In this document: piece after piece, positions 28,372-38,211 of the stretch
Position numbering within the stretch: the stretch's first letter is position 1
Layout of the letters: each line of letters begins with the position of its first letter
Translations under genes and position numbers: made by a program
Source of the DNA: Sphingomonas elodea ATCC 31461
GTDB lineage: Bacteria; Pseudomonadota; Alphaproteobacteria; Sphingomonadales; Sphingomonadaceae
DNA: 64,000 nucleotides
Assembly: GCF_000226955.1 (NCBI RefSeq)
Contig: NZ_AGFU01000015.1
Span: forward strand, 44,158 to 108,157
Direction of reading: 5' to 3'
Notes under the pieces: model-generated
Database searches by the model: none
Told to the model about the DNA's origin: nothing
The model's input: only the letters and a program-made list of their open reading frames with translations

Positions 28372-28640
28372 CGCAACCGAAAGCAGCGAGCTGCGGCCGC
28401 CAGTACCGGGCGGAAGGTGGCGGAACTGCGCGTGTCGCTCGACGACGATGCGGGGCGACCGGAAGCGGCGGGGATCCTGTCGCGCCTTATCGAAAGCGTC
28501 ACGATCTACCCGGACGAGCCTGGTGGCCCGCAGGCGGGGTGGTTGCGAAGGTGGCGGATCTGGTGGCGTATGCCACAAACGACAACGCCGCTCGAGAGGG
28601 CGGCGTGCGGGCGGCGTGTAGCGTTGGTTGCGGGGGCAGG
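28372..28640 (+). pseudogene. Serine recombinase (resolvase/invertase) C-terminal remnant
   Basis: Plus-strand text KVAELRVSLDDDAGRPEAAG, ILSRLIESVTIYPDEPGGP, then after a frame change VVAKVADLVAYATNDNAARE. This is the pattern of the C-terminal zinc-ribbon/coiled region of large serine recombinases found in alphaproteobacterial mobile elements (as I know the family). The catalytic N-terminal domain is absent and the frame is broken near 28531. Confidence 0.55.
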
Positions 28641-28779
28641 ATTTGGCCGCTGCAGAACGCGCTTTCCTCTCCGGAGCGCGATGATGCCAACACGAGCTAC
28701 TTGAGACGAACAGAGTCGCGCGCGGAGCCCTACCATCGCTCGGCGCGAATTTGGCAGATCGAGGGTTCCGCAGCATCAG

Positions 28780-29373
28780 CTACAGCATGCCGCCCACCTC
28801 TTCCCTGTCTCCCAGCGGCAGCGCAGGCCGGAAGCTGGCGACTTGCTCGCCGATCAACGCCAGTTGCTGCGCGACGGAGGCATCGGAACAGCGCCCCTCC
28901 GCGAAGCGTACCTGGGCCGTGTTGACTGCAGCGCCGAGCGGCGTGGGCCAGCCGCGTAGCGCATGGACGATCGACCGTAGCGCCGCCAGCGTGGTGCCGG
29001 TCGCCTGCCATCCCCAGGCCGTGGCGATCAGGCCGACCGGAAGCCCGTGCAGATACGGCCGCTCGTCGCGGGCCAGTGCCTCGAGATAGTCCAAGGCGTT
29101 CTTGACCAGCCCCGAGACCGAACCGTGATAGCCGGGGCTGGCGATGATCAGCCCGGATGCCGACCGCACGGCTGCGATCAGTTCGAGCGCGACGGGATGG
29201 TCGCGCGCGCCCGGCGTCAGATACAGCGGCAGCCCGGCCAGCGCATCGCCGTCGAAAAGGACGGTGCGCACGCCGAGCCGTTCCGCCGCTGCCAGCGCCG
29301 TGCGAAGCGCCGCCGCGGTCGAGGAGGCAGCGCCGGGCGTGCCGCCGATGCCGACGACCAGCGGCGGGCTCAT
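28780..29373 (-). CDS. NADPH-dependent FMN reductase
   Basis: 197 residues. Flavodoxin-like fold: VVGIGGTPGAASSTAAALRT (FMN phosphate loop), LIIASPGYHGSVSGLVKNAL (the SPxYHGSxSGxLKN motif) and GLIATAWGWQ. It reduces FMN with NADPH and could supply FMNH2 to flavin monooxygenases, including those of the sulfur cluster, which has no flavin reductase of its own in the window; that link is only an inference. Overlaps the upstream AKR gene by 4 bases. Confidence 0.88.
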   Translation of the reverse strand: MSPPLVVGIGGTPGAASSTAAALRTALAAAERLGVRTVLFDGDALAGLPLYLTPGARDHPVALELIAAVRSASGLIIASPGYHGSVSGLVKNALDYLEALARDERPYLHGLPVGLIATAWGWQATGTTLAALRSIVHALRGWPTPLGAAVNTAQVRFAEGRCSDASVAQQLALIGEQVASFRPALPLGDREEVGGML

Positions 29374-30323
29374 CGAACCGTCGCCGCCGACTGGGCGGGA
29401 TAGCGCTCGCCCACGGTCGAGCCGACCGGGAATGCTGCGTCCAGTTCCTCGATCGTCTGCGGATCGAGCACCAGGTCGTTCGCCGCCCAGTTGGCATCGA
29501 GATGGGCGATGTGCCGCGTGCCGGGAATCGGCACCGTGCCCTTGGCCAGCACCCAGGCAAGGCTGACCTGCGCAATGCTGGCACCGAGCCGATCGGCGAT
29601 GCGGGCCAGGGACGCACGGCGCTGCTCGTTGGCCGCCAGCGCCTCGGCGTGGAAGCGGGGGTGGTGGTGGCGACGGTCGTCGGGATCGTCGATCACGCTG
29701 CCCGCGAGGAAGCCGCGGCCGAGCGGGCTATAGGCGACGAAGCCGATGCCCAATGCGCGCACCGTCGGCAGGATCTCCGCCTCGATCTCGCGCGTCCACA
29801 GCGACAGTTCGGACTGGAGCGCGGCGATGGGGTGGACGGCATGGGCGCGGCGGATCGTCTCCGCCGAGGCTTCGGACAGGCCGATCGCGCCGATCTTCCC
29901 CGCCTCCTTCTGGCGCACCAACTCGCCGATCGTGTCTTCGATCGCCACGGTCGGGTCGATGCGGTGGACATAATAGAGATCGATATGATCGACCTTCAGG
30001 CGCTTGAGGCTGCCGTCGAGTTCGTCGCGGAGATACGCGATCTCGTTGTTGACGCGCCGATCGCCCTGCGTGTCCTGCGGCACGATGCCGAACTTGCTGG
30101 CCAGCACGATCTCGTGCCGGCGACCGGCAATGGCTTGGCCGACCAGTTCTTCATTGTGCCCTCGCCCATAAACGTTGGCGGTATCGATCAGGGTGATGCC
30201 GAGGTCGATCGCGTGACGGATGGTGCGGATCGACTCCGCGTCTTCGGCACGGCCATAGGTGTGGGACAGGCCCATGCAGCCAAAGCCCTGGCGGCTGACC
30301 TCAAGCGTTCCGAGTGTAGGCAT
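29370..30323 (-). CDS. Aldo/keto reductase (AKR13 group)
   Basis: 317 residues from the ATG at 30323 (AAAGGAG precedes; the frame is open upstream). FGCMGLSHTYG, LIDTANVYGRGHNEELVG (Asp, Tyr), LASKFGI (Lys), LYYVHRIDP (His), and VPIPGTRHIAHLDANW. Paralogue of the gene at 27009. It forms a two-gene operon with the FMN reductase. Confidence 0.92.
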   Translation of the reverse strand: MPTLGTLEVSRQGFGCMGLSHTYGRAEDAESIRTIRHAIDLGITLIDTANVYGRGHNEELVGQAIAGRRHEIVLASKFGIVPQDTQGDRRVNNEIAYLRDELDGSLKRLKVDHIDLYYVHRIDPTVAIEDTIGELVRQKEAGKIGAIGLSEASAETIRRAHAVHPIAALQSELSLWTREIEAEILPTVRALGIGFVAYSPLGRGFLAGSVIDDPDDRRHHHPRFHAEALAANEQRRASLARIADRLGASIAQVSLAWVLAKGTVPIPGTRHIAHLDANWAANDLVLDPQTIEELDAAFPVGSTVGERYPAQSAATVR

Positions 30324-30395
30324 GCTGGTGCTCCTTTGGGATTGAACGAGTTGATCGCTGAGCGTCGGTGTGCCGGTTCGCAATGACGCGCACGT

Positions 30396-32180
30396 TCATA
30401 CCGCAAGCTCGTCGAAGGACGCGCCCGCACGGCGATGGAGATCCGCGTAGAGGCCGCCTTGCTCGAGCAGTTCGGCCGGCGCGCCCTGTTCGGCAATGCG
30501 CCCATCCTTCAGGACGACGATTCGGTCGCAGTCGCGCACGGTGGTCAGGCGGTGGGCGATGACGATGCTGGTCCGCCCCTTCAGCAGCACCCGCATCGCC
30601 GCCTGGATCTTGGCCTCCGCCAGGCTGTCGATGCTGGCGGTCGCCTCGTCCAGGATCAGGATCGCGGGATCGGCGACCAGCGCGCGGGCGAAGCTGATCA
30701 GCTGGCGTTCGCCGAGCGACAGATTGCGACCACTGCGATCCAGCAGCGTGGCATAGCCCTGCGGCAGCGCCCGGATGAAGGCATCCGCACCCACCGCGCG
30801 CGCTGCCTCGATCACCGCCGCGTCGCTGGCCTCGGTACGCGCATAGCGGATGTTCTCGGCGACGGTGCTGGTGAACAGATAGGGCTCCTGCAGTACCGTC
30901 GCGATGATCCGCCCCAGCGCGGCGTCGGTAAGATCGCGCACATCGTGGCCGCCGATCTGGACGGCGCCGTCGTCGACCTCGTAGAGCCGCCGCACCAGCG
31001 CGGCGATGCTGCTCTTACCCGATCCGGTCGGGCCGACCAGCGCCACCGACTCATGGGGGGCGATGGCGAGGTCGACCCCGTGGAGCACCGGCCGATCCGG
31101 CCGATAGCCGAACGACACGTTCTCGAAGACAATCGAGGGTTCGATTCCACCCGGATCAATCGCATCCGGCCGGTCGGATAGCGTCACCGGTGCATCCAGC
31201 ACCTCAAAGATGCGCTGTGCGGCGGTCGTCGCGCGCTGGAGCATCGTATATTGCTGGGCGACGGTGCGGATCGGATCGAAGAAGCGCTGCACGTAGAAGA
31301 TGAAGGCGACGAGGACGCCCAGGTCGATGATCCCGCGACCGAGCAGCCATGCCCCGCCCGCCACCGTCCCCATCATTGCCAGCCCGGTCAGCGTGTCGAC
31401 GATCGGAGTCATCGTCTGGGCGGCAAGCGACGCCTCGGTCTGGGCGATGCGGTTGGTCTCGGCCAGCTGCGCGAAGCGGCGCAGATTCTCCGCCTCGCGC
31501 CGCGTGCCGATGACGACCCGAACCCCGGCGATGTTCTCGGCCAGCGCGCCGTTGACGATCGAGGACCATTCGCGCGCGCGCGCGAAGGTTCGCCTGGCGC
31601 GCGGCAGCCATAGCGCGCGGACGATCGCGAGGCCCGGCAACAGGGTGAGGCACACAAGCGCGAGCTGCCAGTCGAGCAACAGCAGCACGATGGCGATGCC
31701 GACCAGCAGCACGAAATCGCCGACGGCGATGATCGAGGTTTCCAGAAATTCCTGCAGCGCGTTCACGTCGCCCTGGAGGCGCGACATCACCCGCCCGACA
31801 TGGGTGCGATCGATGAAGCTCATCGGCAGCTGCTGGAGATGCGCGAACATCGCGCGGCGCAAATCGAAGATCAGCCGCTGCGCGAACCGTGCGGCGAGGA
31901 TATCGCTGGCAAGGTTGGCCGCTGCATTGGCGATAATGGCGATGACGAACACGGTCAGCACCGCCGGCATCGACAGCGCCCCCGCCTTGCCGGTCAGCGC
32001 ATCGGTCGCCGAGCGCAGCAGCGAGGGGAACGCCAGCTGGGTCGCGGTCGACGCCAGAATGGCGACGACCGCGGCGAGCAGCAATCGACGATGCAGGCGG
32101 GCGAACGGCCGCAGACGCGGCAGGATCGGCCCCTGATAGAGCGCAAACGCCGCTTCGCGCGGATCCTGGACGGCGCTCAT
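30396..32180 (-). CDS. ABC exporter half-transporter, subunit B of a heterodimer
   Basis: 594 residues: six-helix transmembrane domain (to about 330) and an ATPase domain with Walker A GPTGSGKSS, Q-loop, a signature read as NLSLGERQLI in place of LSGGQ, Walker B ILILDEATAS and switch VIAHRLTTV. It resembles the MdlB half of MdlAB-type exporters, which also use a deviant LSxGE signature. Its start overlaps the partner gene's stop by 4 bases. Substrate unknown; lipids, peptides or drugs are typical. Confidence 0.9.
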   Translation of the reverse strand: MSAVQDPREAAFALYQGPILPRLRPFARLHRRLLLAAVVAILASTATQLAFPSLLRSATDALTGKAGALSMPAVLTVFVIAIIANAAANLASDILAARFAQRLIFDLRRAMFAHLQQLPMSFIDRTHVGRVMSRLQGDVNALQEFLETSIIAVGDFVLLVGIAIVLLLLDWQLALVCLTLLPGLAIVRALWLPRARRTFARAREWSSIVNGALAENIAGVRVVIGTRREAENLRRFAQLAETNRIAQTEASLAAQTMTPIVDTLTGLAMMGTVAGGAWLLGRGIIDLGVLVAFIFYVQRFFDPIRTVAQQYTMLQRATTAAQRIFEVLDAPVTLSDRPDAIDPGGIEPSIVFENVSFGYRPDRPVLHGVDLAIAPHESVALVGPTGSGKSSIAALVRRLYEVDDGAVQIGGHDVRDLTDAALGRIIATVLQEPYLFTSTVAENIRYARTEASDAAVIEAARAVGADAFIRALPQGYATLLDRSGRNLSLGERQLISFARALVADPAILILDEATASIDSLAEAKIQAAMRVLLKGRTSIVIAHRLTTVRDCDRIVVLKDGRIAEQGAPAELLEQGGLYADLHRRAGASFDELAV

Positions 32181-33985
32181 TCCGCTGCCTCCGCGACCGG
32201 GCCGACGATGCCGCGCTGGTGGCGATCGAGCGCGGCATAGCGGCCGCCGCGCTCGACGAGCTGGCGATGCGTGCCGCGTTCGACAATCCGCCCGCGATCA
32301 AGGACCAGGATCTCGTCGGCATGCGCGAGCGACGTGAGGCGATGGGAAATCAGGATCGTGGAGCGCCCCGGATCCCGCGCCACCAAGGCGTCGCGAAAGG
32401 CCGCCTCGGTGGCGCTGTCGAGCGCCGAGGTCGCATCGTCAAGGATCAGGATCCGTGGATCGGCGATCAGGCCGCGCGCGATCGTCATGCGCTGACGCTG
32501 CCCGCCGGAGAGCGCCGAACCGCGTTCGCCGACCCGAGTGTCGTAGCCCTCGGGCAGCCTGGCGACATGGTCGTCCAGCTGCGCCACTGCTGCAGCATCG
32601 CGTACCGCCGCCTGGCCGATATCTGGGCGCGCATAATCGATGTTCCGGCGCGCGGCGTCGTCGAACAGGAACAGATCCTGCTGCACGACATGCACCGTCC
32701 CGCGCACTGCCGAGAGGCTGGCGTCGCGGAGATCGATCCCCCCGAGCGTCACCCGCCCCGCATCGGGATCGTAGAGCCGGGCGGCGAGCGCCGCGATCGT
32801 GCTCTTGCCCGACCCGGATGCGCCGACGATCCCCAAGGTGCGGCCCGGCGACAGCGTGAAGGAAATGTCGTCCAGCACCCAGGGCCCGTCCGCGGCATGG
32901 CGAAACCGGACGCGGTCGAAGACCAGTGCCCAGTCCTGCGCCGGCAATTGCTGCGTTGCCTCTGTGTCGTCGACGACAGGCGAGCGATCCAGGATATCGA
33001 ACACCCGCTGCCCGGACGAGACGGCGCGTGCGGCCGAGTTCATCACCATGCTCATCTGCCGCACCGGCAGCTGCAGCACGGTCATGAAGGCGAGGCACAA
33101 CGTCAGTTCGCCCAGCGTCAGCATGCCCGCTTCGATTCGCCAAGCGCCGACGCCCAGCACCGCGAGCATCGCGGCGTAGAAGCTGGCGTTGATCGACGCC
33201 ATCGCACGGGCACGGACGCGGATGCGATCATCGGACAGCGCGAGCGCGCGCCCGGACGCCGCATCGAACCGCGACAGTTCATGCGCGGTCGCCGAAAAGG
33301 CGCGGACGACGCGCGACCCGTGCAGATTTTCCTCCATCACGCGGGTTAGCACCGCCATTTCGCGCTGCAGCCGCGTCCATGCGATTCGCAGCTGCAATCC
33401 CATGCGTCCGGCCCGCCAGGCGATCAGCGGCACGCAGGCAAGCGTCGCCACCGCCATCACCGGATCGGCAGCGACGAGCACCACCGCGCCCGCGGTGGTG
33501 AGCAAGGTGATCTGCAGCAACCGCTGCACCCCCATTTCGATGAAGCCGCGTACCCCTTCGATATCGAGCATGCCGCGCGTGATCAGATCACCAGGATCGA
33601 TCGCGTCGTGGAACCCGTGGCCGAGCCTCTGCAGCGCATCGAAATAGGCGAGCCGCAGGTCCCGCGCGACCAGCTGCCCTACCCGCTCGCCAGAGAAGCT
33701 GGCCAGCATCTGGAACAGGCCGCGGGCCGCCACTGCCGCGGCAAGCAGCATCGCAAGCCGGACCAGCGAGGCTGGGCCCTGGCCCGGTCTGGAGAGCTGA
33801 TCGACGGCTTCTCCCAGCAAATGGGGAAGCGCGAGCCCGGCGCTTGCAGCCAGCAGGTTGCCCACCAGCATGAGTGCCAGCGACGCCCGGTAGGGCAACG
33901 ACAGGCGACCCACCCGAAGGAGGGTCGAGAACGCCGCTCGCGCGTCGCCGCCAAACCCCGCCGTCGCAAGCAACCCGTCCGCCAT
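32177..33985 (-). CDS. ABC exporter half-transporter, subunit A of a heterodimer
   Basis: 602 residues: transmembrane domain followed by an ATPase domain with GASGSGKST, consensus signature SALSGGQRQRM, Walker B ILILDDATSALD and switch LISHRLTSL. In Walker B the catalytic Glu is replaced by Asp (LDDATS), the usual sign of the degenerate site in a heterodimeric exporter; the partner subunit keeps Glu. First gene of the pair. Confidence 0.9.
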   Translation of the reverse strand: MADGLLATAGFGGDARAAFSTLLRVGRLSLPYRASLALMLVGNLLAASAGLALPHLLGEAVDQLSRPGQGPASLVRLAMLLAAAVAARGLFQMLASFSGERVGQLVARDLRLAYFDALQRLGHGFHDAIDPGDLITRGMLDIEGVRGFIEMGVQRLLQITLLTTAGAVVLVAADPVMAVATLACVPLIAWRAGRMGLQLRIAWTRLQREMAVLTRVMEENLHGSRVVRAFSATAHELSRFDAASGRALALSDDRIRVRARAMASINASFYAAMLAVLGVGAWRIEAGMLTLGELTLCLAFMTVLQLPVRQMSMVMNSAARAVSSGQRVFDILDRSPVVDDTEATQQLPAQDWALVFDRVRFRHAADGPWVLDDISFTLSPGRTLGIVGASGSGKSTIAALAARLYDPDAGRVTLGGIDLRDASLSAVRGTVHVVQQDLFLFDDAARRNIDYARPDIGQAAVRDAAAVAQLDDHVARLPEGYDTRVGERGSALSGGQRQRMTIARGLIADPRILILDDATSALDSATEAAFRDALVARDPGRSTILISHRLTSLAHADEILVLDRGRIVERGTHRQLVERGGRYAALDRHQRGIVGPVAEAAE

Positions 33986-34247
33986 CGTTTCGTTACCCCC
34001 GTTGTCGCGCGGCCTTAATTCCTATAAACCTAGTATGATAGATGGCGATGCAGAAAACGGCGGTAGCGACCACCGGACGCCTTTGGTAAAGCCTGCAAAT
34101 TGCTGTTTTTTGGCGGAATCTCTTCCAGCAAAGATTTCTTTGTGCAGCGCGAGGAAATGCTTAACTTGACCAAAATGGTGGGAATTTGGACGCTTTGGGT
34201 GAAACAGAGCTCGTCGCAACGAGCGTTCATCCGCAGGGGGTCGAAAG
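33986..34247 (+). promoter_or_regulatory. Promoter region of the organosulfur operon with CCTA-N9-TATG site
   Basis: A 262-base intergenic region between the divergent ABC exporter and the TonB receptor. It contains AATTCCTA-TAAACCTAG-TATGATAG at 34017-34041, one member of the CCTA-N9-TAGG family (right arm imperfect). The long distance to the receptor ATG (about 210 bases) implies a substantial leader. AT-richer than its surroundings. Confidence 0.6.
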
Positions 34248-36497
34248 ATGCATCGCATCAGCAACAGCACCGCGCGTCGGCGCGCAGCATGGGTACTTAC
34301 GGCGTCGATGGCCGCACTGATGATTGGCGGGCAGGCGCTTGCCGATCCCCTGTCCGATGATCCGAAGCCGGCGAAGGATCCGGCGGTGAAGGCGGACGAC
34401 GGGCAGCAGGAACGCGGCGAAATCGTCGTGACCGGCGCCCGCGTGATCGATGAGGCCAAGAAGAAGCTGGAGCAGGTCGCCGGCGGCGTCGCCCTGGTCG
34501 ACAACGGCGCGCTCGAGCGCCAGGCCGTCTTCACCAACGCCGACTTCCTCAACCTGCAGCCCGGCGTCTATGCGCAGACGGCCAGCGGATCCGACGGGAT
34601 CAAGATCTCGATCCGCGGGTCGGCGGTCAACCGCGGCGCCAACTTCTTCCGATCGGGCATCCTGTTCCTGTTCGACGGCCTGCCGGTGACGGGGCCCGGC
34701 GGCACCCCCTATGAGCTTTTCGAGCCGCTGGGCCTGGCGCGCACCGAGATCCTGCGCGGCGCCAATGCCTTCAGCTATGGTTCGTCGACGCTGGGCGGCG
34801 CGATCAACTATGTGACCCGCACCGGCCGCGACGCTCCGATCTTCGGCGCACGCGTCGAAGGCGGCAGCTATGGCTATTACAAGGTGCAGGGTGAATCCGG
34901 CGGCGTCATCGGGCCGGCGGACTATTATGTCAGCATCACGCGCGGCGGGCGCGACGAATATCAGACGCAGTCCGTGGGCAATAATTTCGGCATCAACGCC
35001 AATGTCGGCTTCCAGCTTGCCCCCAATGTCGAGACGCGCTTCTTCGTGCGCTATCGCGAAACGTTCAACGAGACGCCGGGCTTCCTCACCAAGGCCGAGA
35101 TCGAGGCGAACCCACGCCAGGCACGGCCCCTCAACACCAAGGATCCGTCGGGCACCCTGACCGCGGCGCGACAGAACACCCGCCGCATCCAGCCGGGTTC
35201 GCTATGGATCGCCAACCGGACCGACGTCACGCTTGCCGACGAAAGCGCCCTCTCCGTCGGGTTCGTCTATCACGACTATCCGATCAACATCGAAGGCGGC
35301 GTCAACCAGGCGATCTGGGGCTATTCGGACCTGAGCGGCGTGCTCCGCTACCAGCGGACCGACCAGCTGTTCGGGCGAGACGCGCACCTGACAGTCGGCG
35401 GGCTCGTCACCTTCCATCCGAACGACGGCTACCAGAACACCAAGGTGCGGATCCCGACCGGCGCGACCGCGGGGCTCGCAGTCGGCACCGTCATCCGCCG
35501 GGCATATTATGGCGGCCTGGACGGCAATTTCTTCTTCGAACATGAATCGGAGCCGCTTGCCAACCTGCATGTCCTTCTGGGAACCGCTGCCATTCGGGTC
35601 GAGCGCAGCACCGGCGTCACCGCACCCGTCATCCCCGGCCTGACCACGCCGTTCAAGCGCTCCGACTGGTACGCCGCTCCCCGGGCCGGTTTCCGCTGGG
35701 ACGCGAATGACAAGATCCAGGTCTTCGGCAATGTCAGCCGCTCGGTGGAGCCGCACAACGACTGGTCGAACCTGACCACCCCGCCTTCCATTCCCGCTGG
35801 CTACCCCGCCTCCGGCCTGGCCGCGCGCGGCCTCGACCTCAACGATCAAAAGGCAACCACGTACGAGCTTGGGGTGCGCGGCACGCTGCCGATCCTCGGC
35901 AATCTGACCCTCAGCGCCTATCGCGCCGATGTCCGCGACGAGCTGCTCTCGGTCGAGGTCGTGCCGGCCAGCGCGACCACCGCCGCGATCACCGCGGAGT
36001 CCAACGCCAGCCCCACGCTGCACCAGGGCGTCGAGCTCGGCCTGACGACGCCGCTCTGGACGTCGCCCGGCAATCCCTCGATCGGTGCGACGCTGACGCA
36101 GAGCTACACCTACAATGATTTTCGCTTCAAGAACGACCGGCAGTTCGGCAAGAACCGCCTCCCGGGCATCCCCGAACATACCTATTCGGCGCAGCTCAAC
36201 CTGAACGGGCCCGCCGGCTTCTACGGCTCGCTCACCACCACCGTCGCGTCGAAGAACTGGCTCGATTACGCCAACTCGGTCGCCGCCAATTCCTTCCAGG
36301 TCTTCGGGGCATCGCTCGGCTGGGAGCGGCCCGGCGGGAAATTCCGTATTTTCGTCGACTTCGACAACATCACGGACGAGCACTACGGCGCCGTCGTCAG
36401 CCCCGTGTACAACCTGCGCGGCAGCGACGCGACCAATCCCCGACTGACCCCTGGTGACGGCTTCACCGTCATCGGCGGCATCGCGGTACGGTTCTGA
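34248..36497 (+). CDS. TonB-dependent outer-membrane receptor
   Basis: 749 residues. Signal peptide through MIGGQALA, then a charged region and the plug domain (GEIVVTGARVIDEAKKKLEQ; DFLNLQPGVYAQ; IKISIRGSAVNRG; RTEILRGANAFSYGSSTLGG), followed by a 22-strand barrel ending GFTVIGGIAVRF with the terminal Phe. It imports a ligand into the periplasm with TonB energy. It is the first gene of a long operon for organosulfur uptake and oxidation, so its ligand is probably a sulfur compound. A classic TonB box was not clearly seen beyond GEIVVTG. Confidence 0.92.
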   Translation: MHRISNSTARRRAAWVLTASMAALMIGGQALADPLSDDPKPAKDPAVKADDGQQERGEIVVTGARVIDEAKKKLEQVAGGVALVDNGALERQAVFTNADFLNLQPGVYAQTASGSDGIKISIRGSAVNRGANFFRSGILFLFDGLPVTGPGGTPYELFEPLGLARTEILRGANAFSYGSSTLGGAINYVTRTGRDAPIFGARVEGGSYGYYKVQGESGGVIGPADYYVSITRGGRDEYQTQSVGNNFGINANVGFQLAPNVETRFFVRYRETFNETPGFLTKAEIEANPRQARPLNTKDPSGTLTAARQNTRRIQPGSLWIANRTDVTLADESALSVGFVYHDYPINIEGGVNQAIWGYSDLSGVLRYQRTDQLFGRDAHLTVGGLVTFHPNDGYQNTKVRIPTGATAGLAVGTVIRRAYYGGLDGNFFFEHESEPLANLHVLLGTAAIRVERSTGVTAPVIPGLTTPFKRSDWYAAPRAGFRWDANDKIQVFGNVSRSVEPHNDWSNLTTPPSIPAGYPASGLAARGLDLNDQKATTYELGVRGTLPILGNLTLSAYRADVRDELLSVEVVPASATTAAITAESNASPTLHQGVELGLTTPLWTSPGNPSIGATLTQSYTYNDFRFKNDRQFGKNRLPGIPEHTYSAQLNLNGPAGFYGSLTTTVASKNWLDYANSVAANSFQVFGASLGWERPGGKFRIFVDFDNITDEHYGAVVSPVYNLRGSDATNPRLTPGDGFTVIGGIAVRF

Positions 36498-36501
36498 TCC
36501 G

Positions 36502-38211
36502 ATGGCCCGCCGGTCGCCTCGCCTGCATCCCTGGATCGACCGGCGCGGCTTTGTCGGGCTTTCGCTGGCGGTCGCCGCTTGCGGCCCCGGCAGCGGGGGC
36601 GGCGGTGGTGGCCGCGGCGGGCCGAACGGCGACTTCACCTATCCCGCCAGCGACTATCGCAGCGGCGGCGGCGGCAAGCGCGGGGGCACGATCCGGATCG
36701 CGACCAGCACCGACACCGGCACGCTCGATGTGCATGCGATCAGCCACGGCAACGTCCAGTGGCTGGGGCGGATGCTCTTCGACAACCTCGTCTATCTGGA
36801 CGCGACGGGCGCGATCAGTTCCTGGATCGCGCGCGAGTGGACGATCAGCCCAGACGGGCTGGTCTACACCTTCCGGCTGCGCCCCGGCGTCACCTTCAGC
36901 GACGGCATGCCGCTCGATGCGGAGGCGGTTCGCACGAACCTGGAGCATATGCGCGATCCGCGCACCAAGTCGCCGCTCGCCGCTGCGTACATCGCGCCCT
37001 ATGTTGAAGGGCGGGCGATCGATCCGCTGACCTTCGAAGCGCGGCTGGCGTACCCCTACGCACCGTTCCTCAACGTGCTGGCCCAGTCCTGGCTGGGCCT
37101 CATCTCGCCCCGCCAGATCCGCGAAGCGCCGCAAACCATCGCCGACCGGCCGATCGGATCAGGCCCGTTCACCGTGGAACGCTATGTGCGGCAACAGGGG
37201 ATTCGCCTGAAGCGGCGCGACGACTATGCCTGGGCGCCGGACGTCGTCGCGCACCGGGGTGCCGCGCTTCTCGACGCCATCGAGGTCGACATCGTGCCGG
37301 AGGCGCTCTCGCGCTATGCCGGGCTCGCGCAGGGCCAGTATCATCTGCTCGCGGACACGCCCTATGCCAAGGCGGCGGCAATCCGGGCCGACCCTGCACT
37401 CGTCGTCGACAGTCGTATCCGCACGGGCCTGCCGTGGCGCGCGCTGAGCTTCAATACGGAGCGCTGGCCCTTCGACGACGTTCGGCTGCGCCAGGCGCTG
37501 GCGCTGGGGATCGACCGCGAGGGGATCACCCGCAGCGTATTCTTCGACGAGTTCCTGCCCTCCGATAATTTCCTTGCCCGCACGACGCGCCACTATGACC
37601 CGTCGACCAAAGGCAAGCTTCCCTTCGATCCCGCTGATGCCAATCGGCGGCTCGACGCGCTCGGCTGGGCAGCACGCGACACCGATGGCTACCGGACCAA
37701 GGACGGGCGCCGCCTGTCCGCCACGCTCATCGCGCAGGACAGCCCGAGCGCCACGCCGATCAACGTCGCCGTGCAGAGCAACCTCAAGAAGCTCGGCTTC
37801 GATCTCAAGATCGAGTTGCTGCCCACCCCGGTACTGACCGACCGGCGCAACCGCGGCGACTATCAGGCCGTCGCCGGCGGCGTCTGGCACACCAACACGC
37901 CCGATGCACTCTACATCCTGCATCACAGCAACGAGATCACCTCGCCGAAGCGGATCGGCCAGAATGTCTCGCGGCTGCGCGACGGCAGGCTCGACGATCT
38001 GCTCGAACGGGCGCGGCGCACCAGCGACGACAACCAGCAGCGGGTATTGTACGCCGCGGCCCAGCACCGCCTGATCGAGCTGGTGCCCAGCGTGCCGCTG
38101 GACGAAAACCACTCGCTCATCGCCTATCGCCGCGAGCTCAAGGGACTGGTGTTCGACACGTCCCACAACACACCGCAATTCCTCTCCGCCTGGCTGGAGC
38201 CGACGGCATGA
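36502..38211 (+). CDS. ABC transporter substrate-binding lipoprotein, family 5 (Dpp/Opp/Nik type)
   Basis: 569 residues from the ATG at 36502, four bases after the receptor stop. A Tat/lipoprotein-like start (DRRGFVGLSLAVAACGPGS) has an RR and a Cys; a Gly-rich stretch follows. Family-5 text: LEHMRDPRTKSPLAAAYIAP; LTFEARLAYPYAPFLNVLAQ; FSDGMPLDAEAVRTN. It binds its ligand in the periplasm and hands it to the permeases encoded downstream. Overlaps the second binding-protein gene by 4 bases. Ligand unknown. Confidence 0.9.
   Translation: MARRSPRLHPWIDRRGFVGLSLAVAACGPGSGGGGGGRGGPNGDFTYPASDYRSGGGGKRGGTIRIATSTDTGTLDVHAISHGNVQWLGRMLFDNLVYLDATGAISSWIAREWTISPDGLVYTFRLRPGVTFSDGMPLDAEAVRTNLEHMRDPRTKSPLAAAYIAPYVEGRAIDPLTFEARLAYPYAPFLNVLAQSWLGLISPRQIREAPQTIADRPIGSGPFTVERYVRQQGIRLKRRDDYAWAPDVVAHRGAALLDAIEVDIVPEALSRYAGLAQGQYHLLADTPYAKAAAIRADPALVVDSRIRTGLPWRALSFNTERWPFDDVRLRQALALGIDREGITRSVFFDEFLPSDNFLARTTRHYDPSTKGKLPFDPADANRRLDALGWAARDTDGYRTKDGRRLSATLIAQDSPSATPINVAVQSNLKKLGFDLKIELLPTPVLTDRRNRGDYQAVAGGVWHTNTPDALYILHHSNEITSPKRIGQNVSRLRDGRLDDLLERARRTSDDNQQRVLYAAAQHRLIELVPSVPLDENHSLIAYRRELKGLVFDTSHNTPQFLSAWLEPTA

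Noticed and set aside
28266-28502. Minus-strand open frame ending SFGQTCNKTWKRPGI
   Set aside because: No family pattern; the plus strand over the same stretch reads as recombinase.
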